Shown piece after piece: positions 8,262 through 17,411 of a stretch of 64,000 nt of DNA (its first letter is position 1; the number at the start of each line of letters is the position of its first letter). Source of the stretch: Jonesia denitrificans DSM 20603 (GTDB lineage Bacteria; Actinomycetota; Actinomycetes; Actinomycetales; Cellulomonadaceae); the NCBI RefSeq assembly GCF_000024065.1, contig NC_013174.1, positions 868,001-932,000 of the forward strand. The letters are read 5' to 3'. The notes under the pieces were generated by a model that was not told where the DNA came from, made no database searches, and saw only the letters and a program-made list of their open reading frames with translations. The position numbers and the translations under genes were made by a program.

Positions 8262-9287
8262 ATGACGACACCATCAGCCCGCCAGCGCATCTTGTCTGGA
8301 ATGCAACCCACCAATGATTCCCTCTCTATTGGAAACTACATTGGTGCGATGACCCAATGGGTGAGCCTCCAAGATGACTTCGATGCGTTCTACATGGTGG
8401 CGGACTTGCATGCGCTGACAGTCAACCCAGACCCTGACAAACTCCGGGAGCGGACCCGCCGCACCCTCGCCCAGTATCTTGCGGGGGGAGTGGATCCGGA
8501 ACGGTCCACTCTCTTCTTGCAGTCGCACGTGCCGGCCCACGCTGAACTGTCGTGGCTGTTGTCCTGCCACACAGGTTTTGGCGAATTGAGTCGAATGACG
8601 CAGTTCAAAGACAAAGCAGCGAAACAAGGGACGGAAACCGCCACAGCTGGACTGTTTAGCTACCCCGTCCTCATGGCTGCCGACATACTTCTTTATGACG
8701 CGGCCCGTGTTCCTGTGGGTGAGGACCAACGTCAGCACCTTGAATTGACACGCAATCTCGCCGAACGCATGAACAGCCGTTACGGTGCGGACACCTTCGT
8801 GGTTCCGGAACCACACATCGTCAAAGCAGTAGCAAAAATCTATGACTTGCAACAACCAACGCAGAAAATGTCGAAATCTGAGGTTGGTAAAGGAACAATT
8901 TGGTTGCTGGACGACCCGGCGAAAGCAGCTAAAAAAATCAAATCAGCTGTCACTGACGCTGGAACTGACATTACCTATGACCCGGTGAACAAACCAGGGA
9001 TCTCGAACCTGCTCACAATATTTGCCTACCTGACCGACCGAACCATCAGTGATCTCGAGCACGAGTTCGAGGGACAACAATACGGCCATCTCAAGGTCGC
9101 ACTCGCAGACGTTGTCGCTGAGTTCCTGACTGAGTTCCAAACGAAAGTCCACACATTTTTGGATGACCGCGCTCAACTTGATGCGATCCTCCGTGTTGGT
9201 GCGCACAAGGCTGGCGACGTTGCACAGGACACCCTTCGGCGAGTCAACGACCGGCTGGGGCTGCTCCTGAGCGGTGAGCAGGCTTAA
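8262..9287 (+). CDS. trpS: Tryptophanyl-tRNA synthetase
   Basis: A class Ic aminoacyl-tRNA synthetase of 341 residues that charges tRNA-Trp. The N-terminal ATP-binding segment ([17 protein letters not shown]) takes the place of HIGH, and KMSKS is present at residues 202-206. The Rossmann catalytic domain is followed by a helical anticodon-binding domain. The frame is open back to 8037 inside tatB, but ATG 8262 with the AAGAGAG site gives the normal family length and N terminus. A 2'-5' RNA ligase-like gene starts two bases after the stop, so they are probably cotranscribed. Confidence 0.95.
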   Translation: MTTPSARQRILSGMQPTNDSLSIGNYIGAMTQWVSLQDDFDAFYMVADLHALTVNPDPDKLRERTRRTLAQYLAGGVDPERSTLFLQSHVPAHAELSWLLSCHTGFGELSRMTQFKDKAAKQGTETATAGLFSYPVLMAADILLYDAARVPVGEDQRQHLELTRNLAERMNSRYGADTFVVPEPHIVKAVAKIYDLQQPTQKMSKSEVGKGTIWLLDDPAKAAKKIKSAVTDAGTDITYDPVNKPGISNLLTIFAYLTDRTISDLEHEFEGQQYGHLKVALADVVAEFLTEFQTKVHTFLDDRAQLDAILRVGAHKAGDVAQDTLRRVNDRLGLLLSGEQA

Positions 9288-9289
9288 GG

Positions 9290-9829
9290 ATGTCTCACCA
9301 AGGACGTGAGGGTGGCCTCCAACGTATCGGTGTGTCCATTGCTGTGCCACCTCCCTTTGATGAGGAACTGTCAGCTGCACGGCGCGCTAGTGGCGATCCC
9401 TTGGCTGATGCTATTCCTCCGCACATCACGTTGTTAGGTCCCACAACGATCGCAACAGACTCCATGGATGTCATCTGCGATCACATTACGCGAGCATGCC
9501 ACGCAATTGATCCCTTTGATGTTCATTTACGGGGCAGTGCGACTTTCCGTCCTGTTTCACCAGTTGTTTTCATTCAAGTGGTTCAAGGAATCGCAGAATG
9601 TGAACGCCTTGAACAAGCGATTCGCTGTGGTCCTTTGGCTCAGGAACTTCGCTTCAACTACCACCCACACGTCACCATTGCTCACGAAGTTCACGACGAC
9701 GCACTTGACTCCGCATTTCACACAATGGCTTACTACGAGGCGCGATTTACCGTATCAAAGATTCATCTCTTCGAACACGGTGATGATGATGTGTGGCGAC
9801 CAGTGCAGGAGTTCGTGCTCGGTACTTAA
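9290..9829 (+). CDS. 2'-5' RNA ligase / LigT-like phosphoesterase family protein
   Basis: A 179-residue member of the 2H phosphoesterase superfamily. Both HxT motifs are visible: PPHITL (H45, T47) and HPHVTI (H127, T129). These histidines act on 2',3'-cyclic phosphates or 2'-5' linkages in known family members. The substrate here is unknown. It sits immediately after trpS, suggesting a cotranscribed RNA-related function. The exact start is uncertain because the purine-rich stretch before ATG 9290 lies inside the trpS end. Confidence 0.85.
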   Translation: MSHQGREGGLQRIGVSIAVPPPFDEELSAARRASGDPLADAIPPHITLLGPTTIATDSMDVICDHITRACHAIDPFDVHLRGSATFRPVSPVVFIQVVQGIAECERLEQAIRCGPLAQELRFNYHPHVTIAHEVHDDALDSAFHTMAYYEARFTVSKIHLFEHGDDDVWRPVQEFVLGT

Positions 9830-9898
9830 GCCCAGGCACTAATCAGTGGTGGGGAGTGGGGCCATACTCTTCGACATGCCCGGTAGGACGCTCTCACC

Positions 9899-9904
9899 TA
9901 GGCT
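9899..9904 (+). promoter_or_regulatory. -10 box of a leaderless yihY transcript
   Basis: TAGGCT at 9899-9904 is followed by exactly six bases and the GTG at 9911, so the mRNA would begin at the start codon. Confidence 0.55.
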
Positions 9905-9910
9905 AAGGGG

Positions 9911-10858
9911 GTGAAAACAACAGCTGACTCATCGTCAAAAAAGCCTCTTGACCGTTGGAAAGATCGGGCGCGCTCGTTTATTGCTTGGGTTAAGGAAACG
10001 CGTGCTGTTCGTGCCGTGCGGCGTTACCAGTTGGCAAATGGGTCCATTCTTGCTGGTGGTATCACCTACACGGCGCTTTTTTCTTTGTCCGCTGCCCTCA
10101 CCATCGGTGTGACGCTCCTGATGAGGGTTTTTGGAAACAACGAACAGTTGCGTGACCAAATATTCGAGTCGCTTGATCAGTCTGTGCCCGGGCTCATTAA
10201 TACTGGTGACAACGGGGGGCTTGTGCGCCCTGAGGACCTGACAGTGTCTCCCACTGTGACGTTGACAAGTGCGATCGCGGTGGGTGTGTTGTTGTTCACG
10301 GCGCTTCGTGTGATGGCCGCGTTTCGTAAGTCGTTGCACGCCATGTTTGGGATGGTGACTGCCCGAAAGAACAAGCCCATTGATAAGCTCCGCGAGCTCA
10401 TTGGTTTTGCGGTAATCGCGGTGGGTGTGTTTGTGTCAGCGGTGGCCACGATCGCGGTGAGTGCAGTGGGCCGCTGGATGTCTGGTCAACTTGTTGGCGG
10501 TGAACTGTGGTCGGCGTTGATTCCGGTAGGAAGTATCCTCGTGGGGGTTCTTGTGGACGCAGGGATGTTTGTCTTGCTGATGCGGGTCCTTGCCGGGTTG
10601 AAGATGCCACGCAAAGACCTCTTTGCTGGAGCTGCTGTTGCCGCAGCAGGGCTGGGGTTGTTACGGGTGCTTGGGACTTCTGTTGTGGCAGGATCAGCCA
10701 CCTCAAATCCGTTGTTTGCGTCCGCAACAGTCATCATCACGATTCTGGTGTGGATCAACACGTCAGCGCGCATTATTTTGATCGCGGCTGCGTTTGCCGC
10801 TGATCCACCGCACGCCATATTGACTCGGGAAGAGGAGATGTCAGCGATGTCAGTGTGA
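9911..10858 (+). CDS. YihY/BrkB family inner membrane protein
   Basis: A 315-residue integral membrane protein. After a basic cytoplasmic N terminus it has about six hydrophobic segments. The family hallmark near the first helix is present (RYQLANGSILAGGITYTALF), and the last helices end at about residue 298. The family was once annotated as ribonuclease BN, which is not supported, and is now described as YihY/virulence factor BrkB membrane proteins of unclear transport or envelope function. It starts with a GTG, apparently leaderless. It is convergent with sdhB and separated from it by a strong hairpin. Confidence 0.88.
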   Translation: MKTTADSSSKKPLDRWKDRARSFIAWVKETRAVRAVRRYQLANGSILAGGITYTALFSLSAALTIGVTLLMRVFGNNEQLRDQIFESLDQSVPGLINTGDNGGLVRPEDLTVSPTVTLTSAIAVGVLLFTALRVMAAFRKSLHAMFGMVTARKNKPIDKLRELIGFAVIAVGVFVSAVATIAVSAVGRWMSGQLVGGELWSALIPVGSILVGVLVDAGMFVLLMRVLAGLKMPRKDLFAGAAVAAAGLGLLRVLGTSVVAGSATSNPLFASATVIITILVWINTSARIILIAAAFAADPPHAILTREEEMSAMSV

Positions 10859-10883
10859 CGTGAACACGGATCGCTGTGAACTG

Positions 10884-10926
10884 CGTGTGGGCGGTCACCA
10901 TCATGGTGATGGTGACCGCCCACACG
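10884..10926. terminator. Strong hairpin between convergent yihY and sdhB
   Basis: A perfect 20-bp inverted repeat (arms 10884-10903 and 10907-10926, loop TGG) fills the gap between the two convergent genes. It begins CGTGTGGGCGGTCACC on the plus strand. A stem this long with a minimal loop and no long T-tract is best read as a bidirectional intrinsic-type terminator. Confidence 0.8.
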
Positions 10927-10981
10927 TGTATGACGTTGTTGCTGTGACGATCGACGACGACAGCTGTGGCTTGCTGAGAGA

Positions 10982-11740
10982 TCAGAAAGCTCGGCGGATC
11001 ATTGCCTGCTTCACTTCCTGGATGGCCTTGGTTACTTCGATACCTCGAGGGCATGCTTCAGTGCAGTTGAAGATTGTGCGGCACCGCCACACCCCTTCTT
11101 TGTCGTTGAGGATTTCGAGGCGTTGAGTGGTGCCTTCGTCACGCGAGTCAAAGATAAACCGGTGAGCGTTGACGATCGCAGCTGGCCCAAAGTATTGGCC
11201 GTCAGTCCAAAACACAGGGCAGGAGGATGTGCACGCAGCGCAGAGGATGCACTTCGTGGTGTCATCGTAGCGTTCTCGCTGTTCAGGGCTTTGCAAGCGT
11301 TCTTTGGATGGTTGGTTACCAGCTGTGACAAGGAACGGCATGATTTCACGGTAGGACGCGAAAAACGGTTCCATGTCGACGACGAGGTCTTTGATGACCG
11401 GCAACCCTTTAATGGGTTCCACAGTGATGGGACCCTTTTCTGGGTTGAGGTCTTTGAGGAGCACCTTGCACGCCAACCGGTTGCGACCATTGATACGCAT
11501 CGCATCGGAACCACAGATCCCGTGAGCGCAGGAACGACGGAATGTCAGCGACCCGTCGTGATCCCACTTGATTTTGTGGAGCGCGTCGAGCACACGGTCG
11601 GTGCCGTACATCGTGAGTGTGTGTTCTTCCCAGAATGCTTCGTCAGATTGTTCTGGGTTGAAGCGGCGTACTTTGAGGGTGACCTCGAAGGAAGGGATTT
11701 CGCCGGCCGTGGTTTCTTGGGTGTCGAGTGTCGCAGTCAT
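10982..11740 (-). CDS. sdhB: Succinate dehydrogenase iron-sulfur subunit
   Basis: A 252-residue SdhB that passes electrons from FAD to quinone in complex II. The [2Fe-2S] ligands are C71, C76, D79 and C91 (CAHGICGSD...C), with an Asp at the third position as in E. coli. The [4Fe-4S]/[3Fe-4S] motif is CILCAACTSSCP (C164, C167, C170, C174), and a second cysteine group occurs in CTEACPRG. The start ATG overlaps the sdhA stop by one base. It is the last gene of the minus-strand operon sdhC-sdhD-sdhA-sdhB and ends at the hairpin at 10884-10926. Confidence 0.96.
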   Translation of the reverse strand: MTATLDTQETTAGEIPSFEVTLKVRRFNPEQSDEAFWEEHTLTMYGTDRVLDALHKIKWDHDGSLTFRRSCAHGICGSDAMRINGRNRLACKVLLKDLNPEKGPITVEPIKGLPVIKDLVVDMEPFFASYREIMPFLVTAGNQPSKERLQSPEQRERYDDTTKCILCAACTSSCPVFWTDGQYFGPAAIVNAHRFIFDSRDEGTTQRLEILNDKEGVWRCRTIFNCTEACPRGIEVTKAIQEVKQAMIRRAF

Positions 11741-13569
11741 CAGTACTTACGCTCCATCGGCTCGTACCTTGTTTGCACGACGGGTTTTGCGCCGAGCACA
11801 ACCTTGTAGTCGTCAAATTCGCTGACGTGGGAGAAAGCCTCGTCGGTGATGTTTCCAGACACCGAAGAGTCGAGCGGGCGCCGGTACACCATGGTGTGGT
11901 GCATGTAGGCCTCGTCGTTGCGGTCTGGGAAGTCTTCACGGAAGTGACCACCACGAGATTCACGGCGGTTTAATGCTGCGATGACGGTGACCTCAGCAAT
12001 GTCAAGGAGGAACCCAAGTTCAAGCGCTTCCAGGAGGTCAGTGTTGAACATTTTGCCTTTGTCCTGAACTGAAACTCGGCTGTAACGCTCTTGAAGGGTG
12101 CGGATGTCGGCGAGCGCCTGGGTGAGTGATTCCTCGGTCCGGAAGACCTGCGCGTTAGCGTCCATGGTTTCTTGGAGTGTTTTGCGGATATCCGCCACAC
12201 GTTCACCGTCAGGACGTGAGCGCAACTCTTCCAGTTGTCCCACGACCCAGGATGCTGCTTGGTCGGGAAGATCAACGAAGGACGCTGTCTTTGCGTAGGC
12301 TGCTGCGGCACGTCCAGCACGTTTCCCAAACACGTTGATGTCAAGGAGTGAGTTCGTGCCTAGACGGTTCGCGCCATGGACGGACACGCACGCGACTTCA
12401 CCAGCGGCATAGAGACCTTTGACAACATCGTTCGGGTTCCGCAGAACCTCAGAGTCGATTGTGGTGGGGATCCCGCCCATAGCGTAGTGGGCGGTGGGGT
12501 AAACCGGAACAGGTTCGGTGTAGGGCTCAATGCCGAGGTATGTGCGTGCGAACTCGGTGATATCGGGCAGCTTAGCGTCGATGTGTGCGGGTTCAAGGTG
12601 GGTAAGGTCCAACAGGACATAGTCTTTGTTGGGTCCTGCTCCACGACCTTCACGGACTTCGTTTGCCATGGAACGAGCCACAATGTCACGTGGTGCAAGG
12701 TCTTTAATGGTTGGGGCGTACCGTTCCATGAACCGTTCGCCTTGGCCGTTGCGGAGAATCCCACCTTCTCCTCGTGCAGCTTCGGACAGCAAAATGCCCA
12801 GTCCAGCAAGACCTGTGGGGTGGAATTGGAAGAATTCCATGTCTTCGAGGGGGAGCCCGCGCCGCAACGCCAGGGCCATTCCGTCACCGGTGAGGGTGTG
12901 GGCGTTGGAGGTTGTTTTGTAGATCTTGCCGGCACCACCGGTAGCGAACACCACTGCTTTTGTTTGGAAGATGTGGATCTCACCGGTGGCGAGGTCGTAG
13001 GCGACAACACCGGTCGCGGTGACTTCTTCGCCCACGGGGACATCTCCAGCGGAGAGGTCGTGGTCAACAATGAGGTCAAGGACGTAGAACTCGTTGAAGA
13101 ACTCCACGTTCTGTTTCACGCAGTTTTGGTAAAGGGTCTGCAAAATCATGTGCCCGGTGCGGTCTGCTGCGTAGCAGGCACGCCGGACTGCGGCTTCTCC
13201 GTGGTTTCGGGTGTGGCCACCAAAACGCCGCTGGTCGATGCGCCCCTCGGGGGTGCGGTTGAAGGGTAACCCCATGCGTTCTAAGTCGAGCACGGCGTCG
13301 ATTGCTTCTTTGGCCATGATCTCGGCGGCGTCTTGGTCAACGAGGTAGTCGCCACCTTTGACGGTGTCAAAGGTGTGCCATTCCCAGTTGTCTTCTTCGA
13401 CATTGGCCAGTGCTGCACACATGCCGCCTTGGGCTGCGCCTGTGTGGGATCGGGTGGGGTAGAGCTTAGAAATAACAGCGGTTCGTACCTCAGTTGATGC
13501 TTCGAGGGCGGCGCGCATGCCGGCGCCACCTGCGCCGACGATGACGACGTCGTATTGGTGGAATTGCAT
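11740..13569 (-). CDS. sdhA: Succinate dehydrogenase flavoprotein subunit
   Basis: A 609-residue flavoprotein that oxidises succinate to fumarate. The FAD-binding motif GAGGAGM is at residues 12-18, the covalent FAD histidine is H42 in [10 protein letters not shown], and the catalytic and substrate segments HPTGL and [11 protein letters not shown] are present. The C-terminal domain is complete. An AAGGAGG ribosome site lies about eleven bases before the ATG at 13569. The gap to sdhD is 47 bases, so it belongs to the same transcript. Confidence 0.97.
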   Translation of the reverse strand: MQFHQYDVVIVGAGGAGMRAALEASTEVRTAVISKLYPTRSHTGAAQGGMCAALANVEEDNWEWHTFDTVKGGDYLVDQDAAEIMAKEAIDAVLDLERMGLPFNRTPEGRIDQRRFGGHTRNHGEAAVRRACYAADRTGHMILQTLYQNCVKQNVEFFNEFYVLDLIVDHDLSAGDVPVGEEVTATGVVAYDLATGEIHIFQTKAVVFATGGAGKIYKTTSNAHTLTGDGMALALRRGLPLEDMEFFQFHPTGLAGLGILLSEAARGEGGILRNGQGERFMERYAPTIKDLAPRDIVARSMANEVREGRGAGPNKDYVLLDLTHLEPAHIDAKLPDITEFARTYLGIEPYTEPVPVYPTAHYAMGGIPTTIDSEVLRNPNDVVKGLYAAGEVACVSVHGANRLGTNSLLDINVFGKRAGRAAAAYAKTASFVDLPDQAASWVVGQLEELRSRPDGERVADIRKTLQETMDANAQVFRTEESLTQALADIRTLQERYSRVSVQDKGKMFNTDLLEALELGFLLDIAEVTVIAALNRRESRGGHFREDFPDRNDEAYMHHTMVYRRPLDSSVSGNITDEAFSHVSEFDDYKVVLGAKPVVQTRYEPMERKY

Positions 13570-13616
13570 CGTGTCCGATGCCTCCTTACGGCTCAGTGCG
13601 ATGGGGCTGACACGGG

Positions 13617-14057
13617 TCAGCAGAACGACGGGAGAAGATCAGCGGGTGCGTTGGCGGGGCACGGTTCGAAGGTGAAGATCACGAGTGTGCCCAGGACGAC
13701 CGTGAGAATGAACGCACTGTAGAGAGCGAGTTTGAGGATCAGGCGTGTGATGTGGCGTTCGGAGTAGTCGTTAATGATTGTGCGGACACCGTTGGTGCCG
13801 TGAATCATGGCAAGCCACAACATGAGCAGGTCCCAGGTTTGCCAAAACGGTGACGTCCATTTTCCACCGACGAAGGCGAAGTCAATGCGGCTCACTCCTT
13901 CGCCCACCATGAGGTTAACGAACAGGTGCCCGAAAATGAGAACGACGAGGATCACGCCGGAGCCGCGCATGAAGAGCCAGCCCCACATCTCAAAGTTGGA
14001 GCGTGTGATTTTTTGGCGGCGGTAGGGCGCGCGGGGGTTGTCGATCTGGGTGGTCAT
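13617..14057 (-). CDS. sdhD: Succinate dehydrogenase membrane anchor subunit
   Basis: A 146-residue hydrophobic protein with three predicted membrane helices (about residues 27-47, 70-92 and 112-132). The conserved [13 protein letters not shown] stretch holds the region that contributes to quinone and haem binding in complex II anchors. It starts with an ATG that overlaps the sdhC stop by one base and precedes sdhA. The length and order identify it as SdhD of the actinobacterial sdhCDAB operon. Confidence 0.9.
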   Translation of the reverse strand: MTTQIDNPRAPYRRQKITRSNFEMWGWLFMRGSGVILVVLIFGHLFVNLMVGEGVSRIDFAFVGGKWTSPFWQTWDLLMLWLAMIHGTNGVRTIINDYSERHITRLILKLALYSAFILTVVLGTLVIFTFEPCPANAPADLLPSFC

Positions 14058-14437
14058 CAGTGGCCTCCGAAGACGTTCATGAGGTGGCGAGGAAGGAACC
14101 CAGCCATAGTGACGATGACAAGGCCGATGACGACCCAGAGCATGATGCGCTGGTACCGGGGTCCTTTGGCCCAGAAGTCCACCAGGACAATACGTAGGCC
14201 GTTAAATGCGTGGAACACGATAGCGACGACGAGGCCTGCTTCTCCAAGTCCCATGATGGGGGTTTGGTAGGTCCCGATGACGGCGTTGTACGCCTCAGGG
14301 GACACGCGAACAAGTGCGGTGTCGAGGACGTGGACGAAAAGGAACAGGAAAATGAGTAGGCCGGTCACGCGGTGTGCGACCCACGACCACATTCCTTCGC
14401 GGCCGCGATAGAGCGTTCCTGCAGGTGCGCTGGGCAC
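14057..14437 (-). CDS. sdhC: Succinate dehydrogenase cytochrome b556 subunit
   Basis: A 126-residue SdhC with three membrane helices. The family signature is HRVTGLLIFLFLFVHVLDTA, and HAFNGLRIVL supplies the second helix. The VHVLD histidine is the likely haem b ligand. The frame is open to 14653, but the GTG at 14437 is preceded by a perfect AGGAGG seven bases upstream, and the sequence before it lacks homology to the family, so the longer version is rejected. It is the first gene of the operon; its promoter must lie within 14438-14650. Confidence 0.9.
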   Translation of the reverse strand: MPSAPAGTLYRGREGMWSWVAHRVTGLLIFLFLFVHVLDTALVRVSPEAYNAVIGTYQTPIMGLGEAGLVVAIVFHAFNGLRIVLVDFWAKGPRYQRIMLWVVIGLVIVTMAGFLPRHLMNVFGGH

Positions 14438-14686
14438 TGTGGCGCCTCCTGTGTGCGAGATCGTTGTGCCGGATGTGGAAGGTGGCTGTCCATTGGCTGG
14501 GGACTGCGTCGTCCAGATCCGCGTATGCTTCCACTTTAGTGAACATTTTGTGTGCTGAGGCACAGCGGGTGCGGGTTTCTCCGAGAATGACACCTGTTTG
14601 TGACTTATCCCACAGGTTTTGTGGTAGGTGGGGGCTCCACGGAGAGGTCCCAACGATTACCCGAACGATTGAGTAGGCTAGTGCGC
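14438..14686. promoter_or_regulatory. Divergent intergenic region between sdhC and manC, with the manC -10 box
   Basis: This 249-base gap must hold the minus-strand sdh promoter and leader. On the plus strand TAGGCT at 14674-14679 ends seven bases before the manC ATG, indicating a leaderless manC transcript. No coding sequence or clear operator was recognised in the rest. Confidence 0.5.
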
Positions 14687-15844
14687 ATGACCTCCCACGC
14701 CGCCATCCCAGATCGACCGTCCCACCCGCCGGTCACGCGCATCGATGATTTCTACGCTGTCATCCCAGCAGGTGGGGCCGGAACTCGATTGTGGCCGCTG
14801 TCCCGTGCAGGTCAGCCCAAGTTTTTGCATGACCTCACTGGATCAGGGCGTTCACTGATTCAAGCCACATTCGACCGGGTCGCCCGCCTCGCAGACCACG
14901 ATGGGGTCCTTGTTGTCACCGGAGAGTCCCACGCATCAGCAATTGTCGACCAACTCCCAACTCTCAGTCGTGGTGGCGTTCTCACTGAGCCATCACCACG
15001 CGATTCCATGGCAGCAATCGGCCTTGCCGCCGCTGTTCTTCACCGCCGTCATGGTGACGTTGTTTTCGGATCTTTCGCCGCCGACCACGTCATTACCGAC
15101 CTCACCGGGTTTGATGCTGCTATCCGCGAAGCCGTCACCGCAGCTCGTGAGGGGTGGGTTGTCACCGTCGGCATCTCAGCCACCCGCCCATCGACCGCGT
15201 TCGGGTACATTCATGCCGGTGAGTCACTGAATATCGAGCGCGCACCTTCGGTGCGTGCCGTGGCTAGCTTTACCGAGAAGCCAGACGCTGCCACCGCTCG
15301 CACCTACCTATCCACCGGTGAATACCGGTGGAACGCGGGTATGTTCATCGCCCGCGTCACTGTTCTTCTTGACCATCTGCGCAACCAACGCCCTGCGTTG
15401 TATCAGGGTTTGATGGAAATTGCCGATGCGTGGGACACCGACCAGCAAGACGCTGTCGTTGCGCAGGTGTGGCCAAAGCTGGAAAAAATCGCTATCGACC
15501 ATGCGGTTGCGGAACCGGTGGCGGCACTGGGTGGGGTTGCCGTTGTCCCGGGAAATTTTGGCTGGGATGACGTCGGAGACTTCAATTCACTAGCTGCTCT
15601 CCTTCCCTCAGATGATTCCCATGGTTCAAAAGTGTTGGGCGATCACACAGACGTCGTGCGAGTGGGGAGCGCTGGCTCGGTCATTGTCCCGCAATCGGGC
15701 CGTCTCGTGACCGTTTTGGGTCTTGACGACGTTGTCGTTGTGGACACTCCAGATGCCCTGCTTGTCACCACGCGAGCGCGCGCCCAACAGGTGAAAGACA
15801 TGGTGACCGAACTTCGAGACCGTGGGCTTGACGAGTACATGTAG
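14687..15844 (+). CDS. manC: Mannose-1-phosphate guanylyltransferase
   Basis: A nucleotidyltransferase of 385 residues that makes GDP-mannose from mannose 1-phosphate and GTP for glycan and lipoglycan assembly. The nucleotide-binding signature VIPAGGAGTRLWPLSR is at residues 25-40, followed by QPKFL and later FTEKPDAATA, the sugar-phosphate-binding lysine motif. The frame extends upstream to 14600, but ATG 14687 follows a TAGGCT box at leaderless spacing and gives the normal N terminus. It is monocistronic; the next gene has its own promoter. Confidence 0.92.
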   Translation: MTSHAAIPDRPSHPPVTRIDDFYAVIPAGGAGTRLWPLSRAGQPKFLHDLTGSGRSLIQATFDRVARLADHDGVLVVTGESHASAIVDQLPTLSRGGVLTEPSPRDSMAAIGLAAAVLHRRHGDVVFGSFAADHVITDLTGFDAAIREAVTAAREGWVVTVGISATRPSTAFGYIHAGESLNIERAPSVRAVASFTEKPDAATARTYLSTGEYRWNAGMFIARVTVLLDHLRNQRPALYQGLMEIADAWDTDQQDAVVAQVWPKLEKIAIDHAVAEPVAALGGVAVVPGNFGWDDVGDFNSLAALLPSDDSHGSKVLGDHTDVVRVGSAGSVIVPQSGRLVTVLGLDDVVVVDTPDALLVTTRARAQQVKDMVTELRDRGLDEYM

Positions 15845-15896
15845 GCTACGGAGCACCCGGATCTGGGACGCCAGGCGCGCTGATCAATGACCGGAG

Positions 15897-15902
15897 TAGG
15901 CT
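15897..15902 (+). promoter_or_regulatory. -10 box of a leaderless amidohydrolase transcript
   Basis: TAGGCT at 15897-15902 lies exactly six bases before the GTG at 15909. Confidence 0.55.
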
Positions 15903-15908
15903 CGAAGT

Positions 15909-17108
15909 GTGAATTACCCACTCGCATCACAGATTGACGACTACGCCAACGCCCTGCGTGAGGAACTCATCACGTTCCGACGTGACATCCACGCGCACCC
16001 AGAAACTGCACGACAGGAACATCGCACGACACAGCGCATCGCTGAACGGCTCGCTGCTGCCGGGCTCGAACCACAGTTGTTGTCCGGAACTGGGCTGATC
16101 TGCGACATCGGGCCGGGACCTGAAGAGTGTGGGGCGCCACGGGTTGCGCTTCGCGCTGACATCGATGCTTTGCCGTTGCAGGAAACCTCGGGGCTGTCCT
16201 TCGCATCGGTGAACGAAGGGGTCAGTCACGCGTGTGGGCATGATGTCCACACAACTGTGGTCCTCGGTGTTGGATTAGTGCTGGCGCGGCTTGCGCAGCA
16301 CGGCGAACTGACGCGTGGAGTGCGGCTCGTGTTTCAGCCGGCAGAAGAAGTCCAACCCGGCGGCGCTTTGGACCTGTTAGCGCAAGATGTCCTTGACGAT
16401 GTGGGGGAGATCTACGCACTACACACCGAGCCAAAGCTTGATTGTGGGCTTATTGGCTCGCGTATTGGGCCCATCACCTCGGCATGCGACACAATCACTG
16501 TGACGGTGACGTCGCACGGGGGCCATACCTCCCGACCTCACCTCACTGGTGACGTGGTCTATGCGCTGGGGGAGATCATCACCGAAGTGCCCGCAGTGTT
16601 GGGCCGGCGGATGGACCCTCGAGCTGGTGTCAACCTCACCTGGGGCACGGTGCAGGCTGGGTCAGCGCCCAACGCTATTCCCGCATCGGGAATCCTCATG
16701 GGAACGTTACGGTGCCTCGAAGTCAGCACCTGGGAGCAAGCTCAGCATGTCCTCAATGACACGGTGACCCATGTCGCATCCGCCTACGGTGTTGAGGTGG
16801 CGGTTCACCATCAACGGGGAGTGCCCCCGGTGGATAATGATGAAGAATGCACTCTGTCCATTGAAGCGGCGGCTCGCGATGCGCTGGGGGCTCACAGTGT
16901 GACGCTCACCGAGCAGTCTCTCGGCGGCGAAGACTTTGCGTGGTACCTCACAAAAGTTCCTGGGGCGCTCGTGCGGTTGGGTACCCGAACTCCGGGTGGA
17001 AAAACGTACGATATTCACCGAGGCGACCTGCAGATTGATGAGGAGTCACTTATGGTCGGATTGAGGACGCTTGCACGAGTCGCGACGGCAACGGTTGACG
17101 TTTCCTGA
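15909..17108 (+). CDS. M20 family amidohydrolase (peptidase M20D, IAA-amino acid hydrolase-like)
   Basis: A 399-residue metal-dependent amidohydrolase. Typical segments are FRRDIHAHPE, ALRADIDALPLQE, HACGHDVHTT, QPAEEVQPGGA, YALHTEP and, near the end, GGEDFAWYL, which together provide the di-metal ligands and catalytic glutamate. A lid/dimerisation domain occupies the middle. Relatives hydrolyse N-acyl amino acids, hippurate or aminobenzoyl-glutamate; the substrate cannot be told here. In mycobacteria a comparable amidohydrolase (amiA/amiB1) lies near the deoA-add cluster, which matches this position before the nucleoside genes. Confidence 0.9.
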   Translation: MNYPLASQIDDYANALREELITFRRDIHAHPETARQEHRTTQRIAERLAAAGLEPQLLSGTGLICDIGPGPEECGAPRVALRADIDALPLQETSGLSFASVNEGVSHACGHDVHTTVVLGVGLVLARLAQHGELTRGVRLVFQPAEEVQPGGALDLLAQDVLDDVGEIYALHTEPKLDCGLIGSRIGPITSACDTITVTVTSHGGHTSRPHLTGDVVYALGEIITEVPAVLGRRMDPRAGVNLTWGTVQAGSAPNAIPASGILMGTLRCLEVSTWEQAQHVLNDTVTHVASAYGVEVAVHHQRGVPPVDNDEECTLSIEAAARDALGAHSVTLTEQSLGGEDFAWYLTKVPGALVRLGTRTPGGKTYDIHRGDLQIDEESLMVGLRTLARVATATVDVS

Positions 17109-17224
17109 CGCTCGGCAGACGGCCCCTCATCGGCAGTCTCGCGATGCGGACTGCGCCATTCCGTCAGGGAGGATATCGCTTCCAGATTGGTAACGAACTC
17201 GATTCGTTACCCAATCGACACAGA
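17109..17224 (+). promoter_or_regulatory. Upstream half of the BMP gene control region, with a 12-bp imperfect dyad
   Basis: The gap from 17109 to 17411 contains no gene. In this half, GATTGGTAACGA at 17185-17196 pairs with TCGTTACCCAATC at 17204-17216 apart from one extra C, with a seven-base loop. It could be the terminator of the amidohydrolase gene or an operator. Confidence 0.45.
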
Positions 17225-17242
17225 ACGTTAACGGCTTAACGT
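17225..17242 (+). promoter_or_regulatory. Palindromic operator candidate upstream of the BMP transporter operon
   Basis: ACGTTAACGGCTTAACGT is a perfect 7-bp inverted repeat around CGGC. It ends one base before a possible -10 box TACAGT (17244-17249). A related element (CGTTAAGCGTTT) lies in the same position at the cdd and PNP promoters, which points to a shared nucleoside-responsive regulator. Confidence 0.5.
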
Positions 17243-17243
17243 C

Positions 17244-17257
17244 TACAGTTAACTGTA
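17244..17257 (+). promoter_or_regulatory. 14-bp palindrome overlapping the probable -10 of the BMP promoter
   Basis: TACAGTTAACTGTA is a perfect palindrome. It contains the TANNNT hexamer TACAGT, so it may be the -10 itself, a second operator, or both. Confidence 0.4.
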
Positions 17258-17260
17258 AGG

Positions 17261-17368
17261 CGAGTCACCCTGACTCGAGATACCGGAAAACCGCAACGTC
17301 GAGGTGACGGTCCCCGTTCACCGAGCGCGATGCACACCTCAACGTGAGGCCCGCACCAGCCGGTGCGG
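17261..17368 (+). ncRNA. Structured 5' leader of the BMP gene (candidate cis-regulatory RNA)
   Basis: If transcription starts near 17256 the leader is about 155 bases long. It holds four successive hairpins: CGAGTCA/TGACTCG at 17261-17277, GGTGA/TCACC with an inner CGG/CCG at 17303-17322, CCTCA/TGAGG at 17337-17349 and CCGCACC/GGTGCGG at 17351-17368. The ribosome site AGGAGA follows at about 17400. I do not recognise a known riboswitch class. Confidence 0.35.
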
Positions 17369-17411
17369 CATCCGCTGAGTTCCCTACCCCAATAGACACA
17401 GGAGAACTTAC

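Noticed and set aside
10884-10926. Possible mobile-element end or attachment site at the 20-bp palindrome
   Set aside because: No transposase, integrase, tRNA or direct repeats are near; the position between convergent genes explains it as a terminator.
12376-13269. Long plus-strand open frame within sdhA
   Set aside because: The opposite strand encodes an unmistakable SdhA with all motifs; the plus-strand translation has no recognisable domain.
14438-14653. Longer SdhC with 72 extra N-terminal residues
   Set aside because: The AGGAGG site seven bases before the GTG at 14437 and the normal SdhC length favour the short form.
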